From Hawksworthiomyces lignivorus (Eukaryota > Ascomycota > Sordariomycetes > Ophiostomatales > Ophiostomataceae): DNA of 64,000 nt. The notes beneath the pieces are model-generated. The model saw nothing but the letters and a program-made list of their open reading frames with translations, did not search any database and was not told the DNA's origin. A program made the position numbers and the translations under genes. The stretch spans positions 104,253-168,252 of the forward strand of contig NTMA01000092.1 in NCBI GenBank assembly GCA_002917075.1, read 5' to 3'. This document shows positions 22,298-35,400 of this stretch, piece after piece (within the stretch, counting starts at the first letter, position 1; each line of letters begins with the position of its first letter).

Positions 22298-25200
22298 CTA
22301 CTGCTTCTGGCCCTCCACAAAGTTCAGCGCCTCCTCCGTCGACACGCACCCGATGGAGCTTGTCTTGTTGGTGAACGTCACGCCGTAGCACTTGTCGGCC
22401 ACCTGCACGATCTCCGGTCGGAACGTGGTGCAGATGAACTGCGTGCCCGCGTCCTTGGAGATGGATGACAGCAGGCTGGCCACGGCCGTCCGGTATTGGG
22501 CGTCTAGGTTGGCGTCCACTTCGTCGAACACCACCATGGGGCTGGGATCCGTCTGCTGGATCGCGAACACCAGGCACAGCGCGCACAGACTCTTCTGGCC
22601 ACCGCTCAGCTGCTGCACCTTCTGCTGCTCGTCCATGTGCTTGGAGTTGAACGACACGCTGATGCCCACGCCCGTGTAGCTCTCCACGCTGCGCCGCTGC
22701 CGCTGCCGCGACGACGACCCGCCGTTGGCCTCTTCGTCGTCGTCGCCGACGTCGTCCTGCTCCTGCCGCCCATCCCGCCGCTGGATCACCAGACGGCCGT
22801 GGCCGGCTGGCACCAGCCGCTCGAAGATGGTGGCGAACTCCTTGGAGATCTGTTTGAACGTGCGCTCAATGGACTCGTCCTTGACGCGGTCGAGATGGGC
22901 CACCAGCTCTTCGATGGAGGCCTGCGAAGCGTCGAGCTCTTCTCGCCGCTTTAGTAGCTGCTCTTGTTGGTTTGTAAAGCTGTTGTACTGCTCAAACGCC
23001 TTCTTGTTGACGTGCCGGTACTTCTTGAGCGTCTCCAAGACAGTCTTTAGGCGTTTTGATATCTGTAAACGGGGAATGTCAGCGCATCTCATCTATTTTT
23101 GTGTTGTGGCCAGGGGAACGGGAGGCTGTGTGAATGAAGAAGAAGAAAAAACTTACCCGAGCAGGATCCATCCGCTCGTATTTCTCAAACGCCTCTTCTG
23201 GCAGGACGCCCAGGTCCCGGATGTTCTTGGCGGCCTCGGCAAGCTGCTGGGTCAGCAGCGCTCGTCGCTGGAGGTTCTTCTCCATCCGCTTTTGGCTCTT
23301 CTCCAGGCTCGCAGCAATGTCTTGCTGCTTCTGCTCCAGGTCCATCTTCTTCATCTGGAGGTCGTTGATGTTGGTGCTCTGCTCGTCGATCTCCTCCAGC
23401 GTCTCGCGGAGCCTGGACTCCTTCTCGCGAAGGCGCTTGTCCAGCTTCTTGAGCTCCTGGAGAGCCTCCGCGTAGTTGCCGTCGCCGCCGACGGATGTCA
23501 TCGTGTCAAAGACCTGGCTCGTGAGCTGGTCCTCCTTCATGCGTAGGTTTTGCCGGAGATCCACCTCTAGGATCTGCTTCTGGCCCTCGATCTCTCTGCG
23601 CCGGCTCGTCGCCTCGTGGACCTGGCGCTGGAGCTGCTGCACCTCGTTGTTGAGCGACTCGAGCTGCTGCTCCTCGGCTGCCGAGAGGGCCTTCTTGAAC
23701 TCGGACTTCTTCTCCGCGTCGTACGACTCGAGCGACGTCGCGTACTCGTCCATGCTCTTGTTGATGTTCTCGAAGCGGCTGCTCAGCGTGTCCAGCCGCG
23801 CCCGCTCGCGCTCGAGCTGCGCGCGCTTGGCGCTCAGCTCGGCGCGGCTGGGCCCGAAGCCCTCCTCCAGCTGCCGCATCTGGTGCAGGATCTTCTGCTC
23901 CTCGCCGCGAGCGCTGGTGACCTCCTGCTCCTTCTTGTCCATCTGGTTCTTGATGTCGTCGGCCTGGTCCACGAGGCTGTCGTGCTCGGTCCGCCACTTG
24001 TTGACGGCGCGGATGGCCTCCAGCCGCGACCGCGAGGGATCCACGTAGCCGCCGGTCATGGTGCCGGTGCGCTTTGTGGTGTCGCCCTCAGGCGTGATGC
24101 CGTCGACGCCGTGGCTGCGGCCGTACTGGGCGGCGACAGACACGCTCGGGCAGACGACGGTGCTGCCAAAAACGTGCTGGAAGGCCTTCTCGAAGCGTCG
24201 GTCGAACTGGATCTTGTCGACGAGGGGGAGCGCGTCCTTGGCGCCCTGCGGGAAGTTGGCCTGCCGTGGGCGCAGCTGCTCCAGCGGAATGAACGTGATG
24301 CGGCCGCCCTGCTGCCGGTACAGGGCGTTGGAGAGCAGGGTGCTGGTCTCTTCGTTGTCGACGACGTAGTGGAACAGGCTGTTGCCGGCGATGACCTCGG
24401 TCGGAATCCGGTAGGCCTCGCTGACCTCCATCAGGTCGGCCAGGATGCCGTAGGCGCCCGGGATGTCCCTCTCGCGCTTCAGGCGCTCGATCGTGGCCAG
24501 GCCCCTCGCCGTTGCGTTGTCCATCAGGTTGCTGAGGGTGCGGTTGGACTTGTCTCGCTCCTGGCGCGCGTTGGAGATGTGCGTGTTCAGCTTGTCGTCT
24601 TCGCGGCGCAGCGCCCGCCGCTCGTCGTCGAGCCTCTGCACCTTGTCCCGCGCCCTGGACAGCGTGTCGGCGAGCGCAGCGCGGTCGGAGCCAAAGCTCT
24701 CGATGCCCTTCCACAGCTGCTCGATGTCCGCCTCCAGGGACTGGATGAGCCGCTTCGCCTCCTCGGTCTCCTCCGCCGCAGATACGCGGTTCGCCCGCAG
24801 GGCGGCGAGAGTGCCGTTGAGCTCCGCGAGCTGGGAGTCGATCCACCGGTCGCGCTCGGCCTTGTTCCGGAAGCGGTCGCCCTGGGACTGCTTGTTGAGT
24901 AGGCGCTGGCGGCGCGCGTCTGTCGTCTGCAGGGCGTGGCGGCCCTCGGCTTCGGCGGCCTTGCGCTGCTCCAGGTCGGGCAGGATGCGGGCCAGCTGGG
25001 CCTCCTTTGCGGCGATCTCAGTGCGGACGGCCTTGAGGTCGCTGTCGTGCTGGCCCTTGGCGCGGTCGACGGCGTTCTGGCTGTCGGCCAGGCTCTTCAC
25101 CTTGAGCTCGGACTTAGCCTTGTTGCGCGAGAGGTCGCGGCAGTCGGCCTCGAACTCCTGGCGGTCCATGTTCAGGATGTCGACGGACCGCTGCAGCTCC

Positions 25201-26140
25201 TGCAGCTCGCTGTCGATCTTGGCAATGGCCTGCTCGCCGTCCAGGAAGAGCCGCTGGCTCGCGCCCGTGTTGTCGGCACCGTCTTGGCGGGAGCGGTCGA
25301 TCTCCTCGAGGGCCTCGGTCAGAGCGACCTGGTGGTGGTGGTGGAACGCGTACTCGAGGCACCGGCGCTCCCGGTCCTTCTCCTGGAAGCCGCGCAGCTC
25401 CTCCTTCTCCTCCTCCAGCTCGCTCATGCGCGACTTGATGTACTCGAGCAGCTCGTCGATCTTGGCGCGCTTGTTCTCCGTCTCGGCCATGATCTTGAGC
25501 GACTCGGCGCGGCGCGCTTCGTAGCTCTCGGTGCCGGCGACCTCCTTCAGCAGCTTGAGGCGGTCGGACTCCTTCATGTTGGTCAGGGCGGTCACGCGGC
25601 CCTGCGGCACGATGTAGTACGAGTTCTTGAGGGAGAAGCCGGCCGTGTCGAGCATGCTCATGACCTCGCTGCGCGTCGACACCTTCTTGTCGACGGCGTA
25701 CTCGTCCTTACGCAGGCTGATGGTGCGGCGCAGCGACACCTCGCGGTTGTTCGTCTGGAAGCGGTTGTCGCTGTTGTCGAAGATGATCTCCACGTAGGCG
25801 GACAGGACGGCGGAGCCAGAGCCCTCGTGGAGCAGCGCCTGGCGCTCCTCGCGGCTCAGCTGGGTGTAGGCGTCGCCGAGGACGAAGCGGATGGCGGCGA
25901 AGAAGTTGCTCTTGCCCGAGCCGTTGCGACCGACGATGACGTTGGTGCCGGGCGAGAAGGGCTCCATGACCGTCTGGTCCTTGTAGCTGTATTCAACGTG
26001 TCAGACATTGCCCCCCCAAAAAAGCTCAACCGCACGGGCTGCTCTTCCTCCTTCTCCCCCCTCCCCCTCCCCCTCCCACCAGATCTCAGAAGCGAAGTTT
26101 ACCTTTTGAAGCCCTGGATGATAAGCTGCTTGATATACAT
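22298..26140 (-). CDS. SMC3: Cohesin subunit SMC3 (SudA-type)
   Basis: SMC3 pairs with SMC1 and the kleisin Scc1/Rad21 to form the cohesin ring (family knowledge). Exons 26140-26103, 25986-23157 and 23062-22298 give 1210 residues, the usual length. Junctions rebuild QGFKSYKDQTV and MDPARISKRLKTV. Visible parts: Walker A GRNGSGKSN (about residues 32-40), a first long coiled coil, a hinge around residues 510-660 (YGILADLMEV, FIPLEQLRPR, GTMTGGYVDP), a second coiled coil, signature LSGGQKSL at about 1108, and Walker B VVFDEVDANLD at about 1133. At the site of Eco1-dependent acetylation, normally two adjacent lysines, the sequence reads LRKDEY, that is Arg105-Lys106. Otherwise all motifs are intact. 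An MCB-like ACGCGT lies 233-238 bases upstream of the start. Confidence 0.97.
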
Positions 26141-29100
26141 GGTTGCAGCGGGTGTGCTGCCGACGGGCAGCGACGCGCGTGGGAAAAGAGTGAGGCTGAT
26201 GCGCAGAAGTTCAAGAAGCAGACCGTGCAGAGACAAAAATGAGATAGAATAGGAACCGAAGAGTTGGACGGGACGTCCGATGTCGATTCAACTCGGTGGC
26301 TGTCGCGAATGTGGATTGTCGTGGCGCGGTGGATTCTCGACCATTTTTGTTAAATGGGGGGGGGGATTTTCGACGCGTCGCCAACGCCAACGGCCACAAA
26401 GGAAATATTGCGACTGAAGGAAGGCACGGGCCATCTAACTACACGCCAACTACGCAGTATTACATACAGCAATATTGTACAACGCGGGGCAGTAGCACTT
26501 AAACAAGTACAAAATTTACTGTGCAGATTTGCCTACGCGAGAAGTACCTACTCAGCGAAGGCGGTGCAGACATCACGTCTTTTACGACTTGTCAGAAACC
26601 TGGGGAAATAGAGGCCATTATCACGAAACAGATATGTCTGCTACTGTACTTGTACAAGACATTGTTTCTGTCGCGACGAAGCTGCGGGCGACCGGCGGCG
26701 GCCGGCGGCCTCTAACTCTCTATCGAAGAACCGAAGCCTCCCACAGTCAACTAAAGAGATCACGTGATGTTGATTTGCAGATTTGCAGATTCGCGTCGCG
26801 AGTGAGAGGGGACGGTTCGTAATGAGACACAATGAGACAGGCGGTTGTGTCAATCGGTGCTCTTGAACCATCTTCTGAGCAAGAAAAGATGGCATGTTCT
26901 TGCGTGGAGTTCCAAGTTTCGCAAGTTTCGAGGACGAGATCCCCCACAAAGGGTTAAGGAGCAGCAGGAACATGGGATAAGAAACAGAAAAAGAAAAAAA
27001 AAAGACGCTGGGCGAATATGAGAATGGGAAAGCATTCAAGCATCAGCTTGTGGCTGATAGGTTTGCGAGTGGGCCTTAGCGTGTATAAAGTAACCCGAGA
27101 AATACGCATACTGTGGTTTATGGTAAACCAGGGGATACAGTATGGAGTCAGGGCCGCCTAGTTTCTCAGCGGCACTCGAGGATGCCATTAATACTCCGCG
27201 CTCTGTATTACTCGTCTAATAATACCAACAAACGCGTTTGGTAGGCTCAGATTAACGAGATGCTCTCGAAGCACAGTCGTTCATCACGGCCGCACCAGGG
27301 ACCCCTTTGCCCCTGTATTACATATTATGCTAAGATCGGATCGCTCGGTTTATTAATTTTGCTCTTATGTTTTGCCCTTGTTTTATTGGTGGTAGATTTG
27401 ATCAAAAATGCTTGAACGTTCGGCAAAGAGACGCACGATGCACATACACATGCTCTGGAACAGATACCTTTCCCACAAAGAAGAAATAAAGGGGAAAAGA
27501 GAGGAAGAAAGGAAGAAAGGAAGAGTTACGGAGAACCTCTGAAATTTGTGGGCTGCTCGTCTGCGTGCGTCCACGTTCGCCTACGTGCATTTTAGCCCTG
27601 GAACAGAGTAATACGCTTCCCCAGATTTGACTGGCTATCCCTATTTTGCTAGGCTCAGAAGGAACATTTCTTGCGCCCATCTCTCGTGAGACACATTCCT
27701 GAAGCGGTCGCGTCCACTGACCAACCGCGGCATCAAAGTACGAGAAAGCTCATTTCTAGCCTATGTGTGCGCAGTTTTCGCCTTGGGCTCTTTCCTTCTA
27801 CCTTTTCCGCATGGCCAGGCCATAGCATGCACCGCTACCAAGCTGGTGTGTAAGATACGAATAGGCAGCAGCTGCAGACGACCAGCTGCTCTGGACTCTG
27901 CAGCAGCCACCCCACTGTTAAGCGGCTTGGAAAATGCACTGTGCCAGAAGGCAAAGGCACCGGAGGCAGAAAAGAAGAAAAGACGTGAGAGACGTGGCAG
28001 CGAATCATGGATAGAAAATGAGGATTTGCGATGGAAGTGGGTAGGTATGTATGTAGGTAGTCAAAAGAAAGTGTCGTCCACCGGTGAAAGGGAAACTGCT
28101 CGAAGACACATGTAAGGGACGAGATGCACGGAGATAAAGGTCGAATGGCACACTGGTGACGGGAGAACGCAAGGCAGAGGAGGCAAAGGGAAGGCAAGAT
28201 GGAGAATGAAAACGGACATGGAAGGAAGATGCGCTCGAGGTGAGCTAATCGTGGGTGAACAGGCAAAGGCGGAAGGAGCGCAGTAGCTATGGGCGCTGCT
28301 TCTTCTCTCGGAAAGTTTTGGAGCAGAAGGGGAGAATTATTACATGGCCAAAAAAATTTAAGAAAAGCAGAAAATGAAATAGCGAGAAAGAGTGAGAACC
28401 CGAAGAAGGAAAGTACGGTTCTGTTATTGGGGAAAAAAATTAAAAGAAAAAAAATAATAATAACAAAACTACTTGGGTGGGGAGGCAAGAAGACGCTAAG
28501 ACCGTGCGCGGCCTACCCGGCTGCTGCTTAGATGGGTCCTGGGAGGGAAGTGAAAACGTGTATAAAAATACGCCTTGTCATATAGACCGCCGCCCGCCCA
28601 CTCTTTTCTTTCCTGTCGCCCATCTGTCCACCCGCGCTCTGCTTATAACAGACAGCTGCTGCTTGCGCCGTCCAAAAAAAAAAAAAACGCGAGAGCGACA
28701 GCTTACGATACGCACCACATACTCCATACGCTAGCGCCTGACTTTTTGTCCCCCCCAAGCCTAGAGCTGCAGCAAAAAAGGACCCAAATCTGCGAGCCAT
28801 CCTCAGTCAGCTCCCAGCCCGCGTCCAATCAATTCGAGACCTTTGATTTGGATCTCACCAAAGCTTTTTGCAGGCCGTTTGCTATCTACTACTTTATTTT
28901 CATTCATCCAAGTTCCGTTAGAGCACCAAACCCCAGGTGTGGCTGCGCGCACATCCTTTTTACTCGTACATAATTGTGAGTTTAGCGATCAAAAGCTCTT
29001 ATTTCCCCTGTCATGGGCGTATTTCATCCCCTTTTATAGCACGAGGTTTCATTTGTGTTATTTTACCCTTTCTCTCCTCCCAAGATCACCCCCGGCCTTG

Positions 29101-29422
29101 CTAGCTAGCTAGCTAGCCAGCCACTGTCCGTTCGCAGATCGTCACTTTATATATCTCATCTAAGACCCAATCTCTCTGGATGACCTTTGCATTTCCCGCG
29201 CATATACTTGTTTACATTGCGTGCGTTTACCTCTTATTCTCATATCTCTCTCACTCCCTATTTAATCTCCGCCTCGATTAATTCTCCCGCTGGGGTGCGG
29301 CACGTACTTGCTAACCGGCTCTTCAGTCGAATAGATTATACCACCAAAAATCCAAGTCAATGCAGGCCTAGATCTGATTGGCTGCAGCCATATTTCCTTT
29401 GTTCTTGACATGAATTGACAAG
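26141..29422. promoter_or_regulatory. Divergent promoter region between SMC3 and MOT1
   Basis: SMC3 (-) and MOT1 (+) are transcribed apart from this 3.3 kb. A TCACGTGA palindrome lies at 26760-26767. From about 28560 the plus strand becomes pyrimidine-rich, as in a fungal leader, and holds a short GCTA repeat at 29100-29116. Short open frames throughout show no motif. An upstream non-coding exon for MOT1 is possible but not demonstrated. Confidence 0.5.
26373..26378. promoter_or_regulatory. ACGCGT (MCB-like) element upstream of SMC3
   Basis: The MluI cell-cycle box recognised by MBF lies about 235 bases upstream of the SMC3 start inside GACGCGTC. Budding yeast cohesin genes are MBF-regulated at G1/S. 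A 6-base match alone is expected by chance several times in this window, so the support is contextual. Confidence 0.3.
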
Positions 29423-32400
29423 ATGGCGTCAAGGTAAGTCACGTGCCTTCCCCCAAAACTCGCGATAGCTTCATTCTTGCTAACAGTCCTTCGTAGACTT
29501 GATCGACTTGTCACGTGAGTACACTTATACCATTGCAGTCTATTACTTTGTTGCTCTCCTTTTGCCTCCCGCGCTTTGCCAAATTTTATTTGTTTGCCTA
29601 GCTCTAGCTTTCTACTATTCATTTACTAACCTAACATAACAGCATCCTTGAGACGGGCAGTACTCGCCTGATCCGGGACACCGCTGTCAACCAGTTGGCC
29701 GACTGGCAAAAACAGCACCCTGAGGAACTGTTCAACATTGTTGGCCGTGTTGTCCCTTACCTTCGTCACAAGGACTGGGAGACAAGATCCACAGCGGCCA
29801 AAGCGCTTGGAAAGATCATCGAGCACGCTGATGCCTTCGATCCAAATGCGGACGAAGCGAAGCAAGAGTCCGCTGAGGAGTCTAAGAAGGAGGAGGAAGT
29901 GCCCAAGACAGAAAAGTCCGAGAGCGAGACTGGCAGTGCAGCAATAAAGAAAGAAGAATCCAAGGATGTGTCTTTTGCCCAGGATGAGCTCTATGATCTG
30001 GACACGTTGGACATCAATTCTGTTCTCAAATATGGCAGGGAATTGCTGCGGGGCGGTAACGTCGACCTGGCCCTTGCTGCGCTTGACCCCCATGACCGTC
30101 TAGCCCATCAAAAGAAGACCCTCAACGGCCGTCTTGGCCTCTTAGGCCGGCCGTTCGATGACGAGGAGATTCCGGTTCCTCTTGATACATTGAATAGTGC
30201 CAGGAGTGCCGTCAGCGATGACAACGGCCCCCCAACCCCCCAAGACATACACGCCACAAATGGTTCTCTGCGTCGTGAGAATAGCGAGCTAAATGGCTCG
30301 ACAAATGGAGCCAGCCAACAGTCAGACGAGCCTGGTTTGAGCACACGGCAGCTAAACGTTTTGAAGCGGAAACGGAAGCGTGAGCTGCAGAAGGCGGCAC
30401 AAGGCAAAAGTGGCTTCGGTGATTTGTCTATTCGGCGAACTGCGACAAACGGCTCCGAAAGCTGCGCAGATGATGCTTCGATAGGTGAGGGAGATTCAAA
30501 AAAGAACGGCAAAGCCAACGATTACTTCAACTTGGACCGCCCGACCGATATCGACGAAGACACAAAGGTCGTCTCCGAGTTCAAGGGGCCAGTTCTCCCT
30601 ATCAAGTCGGAGATTGAGATTGACGAAAAGCTGGAGGGCCTCGAATGGCCCTATGAGCGCCTGTGTGAGTTCCTCAAGGTAGATCTTTTTGATCCTCAGT
30701 GGGAGACTCGCCATGGTGCAGCAATGGGCCTGCGAGAATTGATCCGGGTCCATGGCTCCGGTGCCGGCCGAGAAAAAGGCAGGTCGCGCAGCGAAAACAA
30801 CGACGCAAATCGAAGGTGGCTCAACGACCTTGCCTGCCGCCTCTGCTGCGTCTTGATGCTTGACCGCTTCACCGACTTCAGCTCAGACACCTCCGTTGCA
30901 CCCATCAGAGAGACCGTCGGTCAAACGCTGGGTGCGGTGCTCTTTCACGTACCGCAGGAATCGGTCCATTCCATCTACCGCATCCTCTACCGTCTTGTGA
31001 TACAAGATGATTTGCAGTTAGAACGCCACATCTGGGCTATCTGTCACGGTGGCATGGTTGGCCTGCGGTATGTCGTCGCCGTGCGGAAGGATCTTCTCCT
31101 CCAGGATAGTGAAATGATCGACGGCGTGATTCGCGCTGTCATGAAAGGCCTGGCAGACCATGATGACGATGTTCGTTCTGTCAGTGCGGCCACTCTTATT
31201 CCCATGGCCCAGGAATTCGTCACAATGCGCCCCACCGCCCTCGATGCCCTCATCAACATTGTGTGGGAGAGTTTGTCTAGTCTGGGCGACGATTTAAGCG
31301 CGTCTACGGGAAAGATTATGGATCTTTTGGCCATCCTGTGTGGCTTCCCGCAAGTCCTAGATGCCATGAAAGCATCCGCTGCACAGGACGAGGAGCGGTC
31401 TTTTACGCTTCTCGTACCGCGGTTGTATCCGTTCTTGCGCCATACTATTACTTCCGTGCGCCTCGCGGTTCTCAAGGCCCTCATGACGTTTGTTCAAATC
31501 GGAAACGAAACGTCGCAAGGATGGCTCGATGGCCGAATCCTTCGTCTGGTGTTTCAGAATATCATTGTCGAGCGGGACAGAGAAACACTGGCAACCTCTC
31601 TTCAGCTCTTGTCTGCGCTTGTGCGTTGCTTGGCCTCGATCAACCCTGCCGCTTTGGCCACCGAATTCAGGCCTCACATCGATGCTATGATGCAGCTTAC
31701 CCTCCATCCTATTGGCGTATCCCGAAATCCAATTCCGATGAAGCCTTCGTTATTTATGAAGCCTTCCGGAGGGATGTACGCAGCACCTAACAACTGGCAG
31801 TCTAGCTCTGCTGGGAGGTCTTCTCCCGAAAGCGGCGACCGAGCAGCCAAGAGGCGGAAGAAGTCCGCTCGCGTTGACGATGTTCCAGCTACGTCGAGCT
31901 CTCACGATGTAGATGGCGCAATGATGCAGGGCGATGTTGACGTTGTAGGCATCGAGACGATGGTTCGGTCTCGCATCTCAGCAGCCAAGGCCATGGGCTT
32001 GATCATGTCCCTGGTTCCAACTGCAGAACTGGAAATGTACGACGCTACTGTTCTGCCAGGCCTGACGTCTGCTCATTCGACGACGCAGCTGATCGCTTGC
32101 ACGACCGTCGAAGAGTACGCCAAGAACTGTAAAGAACCGTCCGAAAGCAGACGATTCGTCGAACCGCTCCAGAAGATTGTTGAAACCGAGCGTCCGTCTC
32201 ACTATAGCGATCTCGTCAGCTTCATCCAACGTGTTCGGTCCCAATGCTCGCAGCTCATCCACATGTTCCGCGATCACGGAAAAGTATCCGAAGCGCGGCT
32301 TCCACGTCTTGCACCCCTTTGCCAGGGTGAACCGGCTGCGGGCCCCGAGGCCTTCTCTCTCGCGCATGCGGAGAAGGTTATTAGCGATGACTTTGAGAAG

Positions 32401-35400
32401 CTAAAGCGAATCATGGCCCCGGGACAGAGGCTCATTGCGAGCCAGCATCTGTCTGAAGCTCGGGATGCGGCAGCCGATGCCATTCGCGATGCCCAAATAG
32501 CCAAGGATGCTCGTGATATCCGCATCCGTGCCGCTGCGGCGTGTGGCTTGGTCGCCATGAAGGTCCTGCCAAAGAAACCCAGCCCCCTTATCAAGGCGAT
32601 CATGGACAGCATCAAGACCGAGGAGAACCAAGACCTGCAAAGCCGATCGGCAGCAACAATTGCCCGCCTCGTGCAGCTCTTCACAGAGACGGGCCGCCGC
32701 GGTCCTGCAGACAAAGTCGTTGCCAACCTGGTCAAGTTTTCGTGTGTTGAAGTCGCCGAGACGCCCGAATTCCCTGTCCACGCGCACAAGCTCAACACAA
32801 TCCTCTCAATGCACAAGGAAGAGGACCGTGTTGATCATGCTGACGCCGCCAAGTGGGCGAGAGAAGCCAAGGCTGCACGTGTCACGCGGCGTGGTGCCAA
32901 AGAAGCTCTTGAACTGCTCTCCAAAACCTTTGGACCGTCTATACTGGAGAAGGTACCGAGCTTGCGGACGTACATGGAAGAGCCGCTGCGCAAGGCGTTC
33001 ACCGGGGACCTCCCTGCCGAAGCCCGCGATCCTGAGCAGACATTTGGACAAGAGATCGTCGATGCCATGTCCGTCATTCGGACAATGACGCCGACCTTTG
33101 ATCCTGCTCTCCGTCCATTTGTCATGGACATGGTACCGCTGGTCATCAAGGCTCTCCACTCTGAGTTGTCAGTTTTCCGGTACATGGCTGCTAAGTGCTT
33201 GGCCACGATCTGCAGCGTCATCACAGTTGAGGGAATGACCGCTCTTGTCCAAAAGGTGCTGCCGTCAATTAATAACCCCATCGACCTCCACTTCCGCCAA
33301 GGCGCGATTGAAGTGATCTATCACCTTATCGCTGTCATGGGAGATGGTATCCTGCCATATGTTATCTTTTTGATCGTGCCCGTGCTGGGCAGAATGAGCG
33401 ATTCCGATAACGAAATTCGCCTCATATCGACGACGTCCTTTGCAACACTCGTCAAGCTGGTACCTCTCGAGGCCGGTATTCCCGACCCACCAGGCCTCTC
33501 GCAAGAACTTCTTGCCGGGAGAGACCGGGAGCGGACCTTTATCTCGCAGCTTCTAGATCCAAAGAAAATCGAGCCCTTTACGATCCCCGTAGCTATCAAA
33601 GCAGAGCTGCGGTCATACCAACAAGAGGGTGTCAATTGGCTTCATTTCCTCAATAAGTACCACCTTCATGGCATTCTCTGTGACGACATGGGCCTCGGCA
33701 AAACGCTGCAGACGATATGCATTGTAGCGAGCGATCACCACCAGCGTGCCGAAGAGTTTGCGAAGACGGGTGCTCCGGATGTGAGGCGCCTGCCTTCTCT
33801 TGTAGTTTGTCCGCCGACGCTCTCTGGACACTGGGCGCAAGAAATTCGCACGTACGCGCCGTTCCTTACTGTCGCTGCATACGTTGGCTCACCGGTCGAG
33901 CGGAAGGCGATGAAGGATAGTCTCGGCAAGACAGACATTGTCATCACTTCGTACGATGTGTGCCGCAACGACGTTGAAGTCATGGAGAAGCACAACTGGA
34001 ACTACGTCGTCCTGGACGAGGGCCATCTTATCAAGAACCCGCGCACCAAGATTAGCATGGCGGTCAAAAAGTTGGCGAGCAACCATCGGCTGATTCTCAC
34101 AGGAACGCCGATCCAAAACAATGTCCTAGAGCTTTGGTCGCTGTTTGACTTCCTCATGCCTGGTTTCTTGGGCGCAGAGAAGGTCTTCATGGACCGGTTT
34201 GCGAAGCCGATTGCGGCAAGCCGATTCAGCAAGGCCTCATCTAAGGAGCAAGAAGCAGGTGCGCTCGCCATCGAGGCGCTCCACAAGCAAGTATTGCCCT
34301 TCTTGCTTCGGCGGCTGAAAGAAGAGGTGCTGGAGGATCTGCCACCAAAGATCCTGCAAAATTACTACTGCGACTTGAGCGACCTGCAAAAGAAGCTCTT
34401 TGATGATTTCACGAGGCGCGAGTCCAAGAAGATTGCCGAGGAGGCTGGGCGCGACGACAAGGAGTCCAAGCAGCACATTTTCCAGGCACTCCAATACATG
34501 CGGAAGCTCTGCAACTCACCCGCGCTGGTGATGCGGCCGGGCCACCGCATGTACGAAGAGACGCAGCGGCTGCTTGAGCGGCAAGGGTCGAGCATCGAAG
34601 ACCCCAACCACGCGCCGAAGCTGACAGCATTGCGCGACCTTCTTGTTGACTGTGGTATCGGCGTCGAAGGCGACGGCGACTCCAATGATCCTCTGTATCA
34701 GCCAATCAAGCCGCATCGGGCCCTCATTTTCTGTCAGATGAAGGAGATGCTAGACATGGTGCAGAACACGGTGCTGAAGAGCATGCTACCGTCCGTATCG
34801 TTCCTGCGCATGGACGGCTCGGTTGACGCCAACAAGCGGCAAGATATCGTCAACCGATTCAACAGCGACCCCTCATATGATGTCCTTCTGCTCACGACCA
34901 ACGTCGGCGGCCTAGGTCTGAACCTGACTGGTGCCGACACGGTCATTTTTGTGGAGCACGACTGGAACCCCCAGAGGGACTTGCAGGCCATGGACCGGGC
35001 TCACCGCATAGGTCAGAAGAAGGTGGTCAATGTGTACCGACTCATCACGCGTGGCACGCTAGAAGAGAAGATTTTGAGTCTGCAGCGATTCAAGATCGAC
35101 GTAGCATCAACCGTGGTCAACCAACAAAATGCAGGACTGGCGAGCATGGACACGAATGAAATCCTAGACCTCTTCAGTCTGGATGACTCCGGCCCGAACC
35201 TGTTGACAGACAAGTCGGCGGCAGGTGGAGGCGCTGGAGGGATGGCTGGGCGGGAAGAGGACATGGTGGACATTGAAACAGGTGACGTGCGGCAGCCGGG
35301 CAAAAAGGCGGCATGGCTGGAAGAGTTGGACGAGCTGTGGGACAACCGACAATACGAAGAGAGCTTCGACCTAGACGGATTCCTCAAGACCATGCAGTGA
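29423..35400 (+). CDS. MOT1: TATA-binding protein-associated ATPase MOT1 (BTAF1 family)
   Basis: Mot1 uses ATP to strip TBP from DNA and so redistributes it among promoters (family knowledge). Exons are 29423-29433, 29497-29514 and 29643-35400, giving 1928 residues. The two tiny 5' exons (11 and 18 coding bases) rebuild MASRLDRLVTILETGSTRLI, the expected Mot1 N-terminus. The first 1200 or so residues are HEAT-like repeats (DWETRSTAAKALGKI is one) with an acidic, Lys/Glu-rich insert near residues 85-115. The Snf2-type motor follows: DDMGLGKT at about 1356, DEGH box at about 1466, TGTPIQNN, then the C-terminal lobe with NVGGLGLNLTGAD at about 1760 and DRAHRIGQ. No domain is missing. GTCACGTG overlaps or borders both small-exon donors. 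Confidence 0.97.
29438..29517. promoter_or_regulatory. Two GTCACGTG motifs at the MOT1 splice donors
   Basis: Copies at 29438-29445 and 29510-29517 are 72 bases apart. The first starts four bases inside intron 1, the second spans the exon 2/intron 2 boundary. They could be bHLH (Cbf1-like) sites just downstream of the start, or coincidence with donor and coding constraints. Confidence 0.3.

Noticed and set aside
24936..26252. 438-codon open frame on the plus strand opposite SMC3
   Set aside because: Antisense shadow of the GC-rich SMC3 coding strand; composition is Leu/Val/Ala/Gly-rich without motif, and SMC3 is certain on the other strand.
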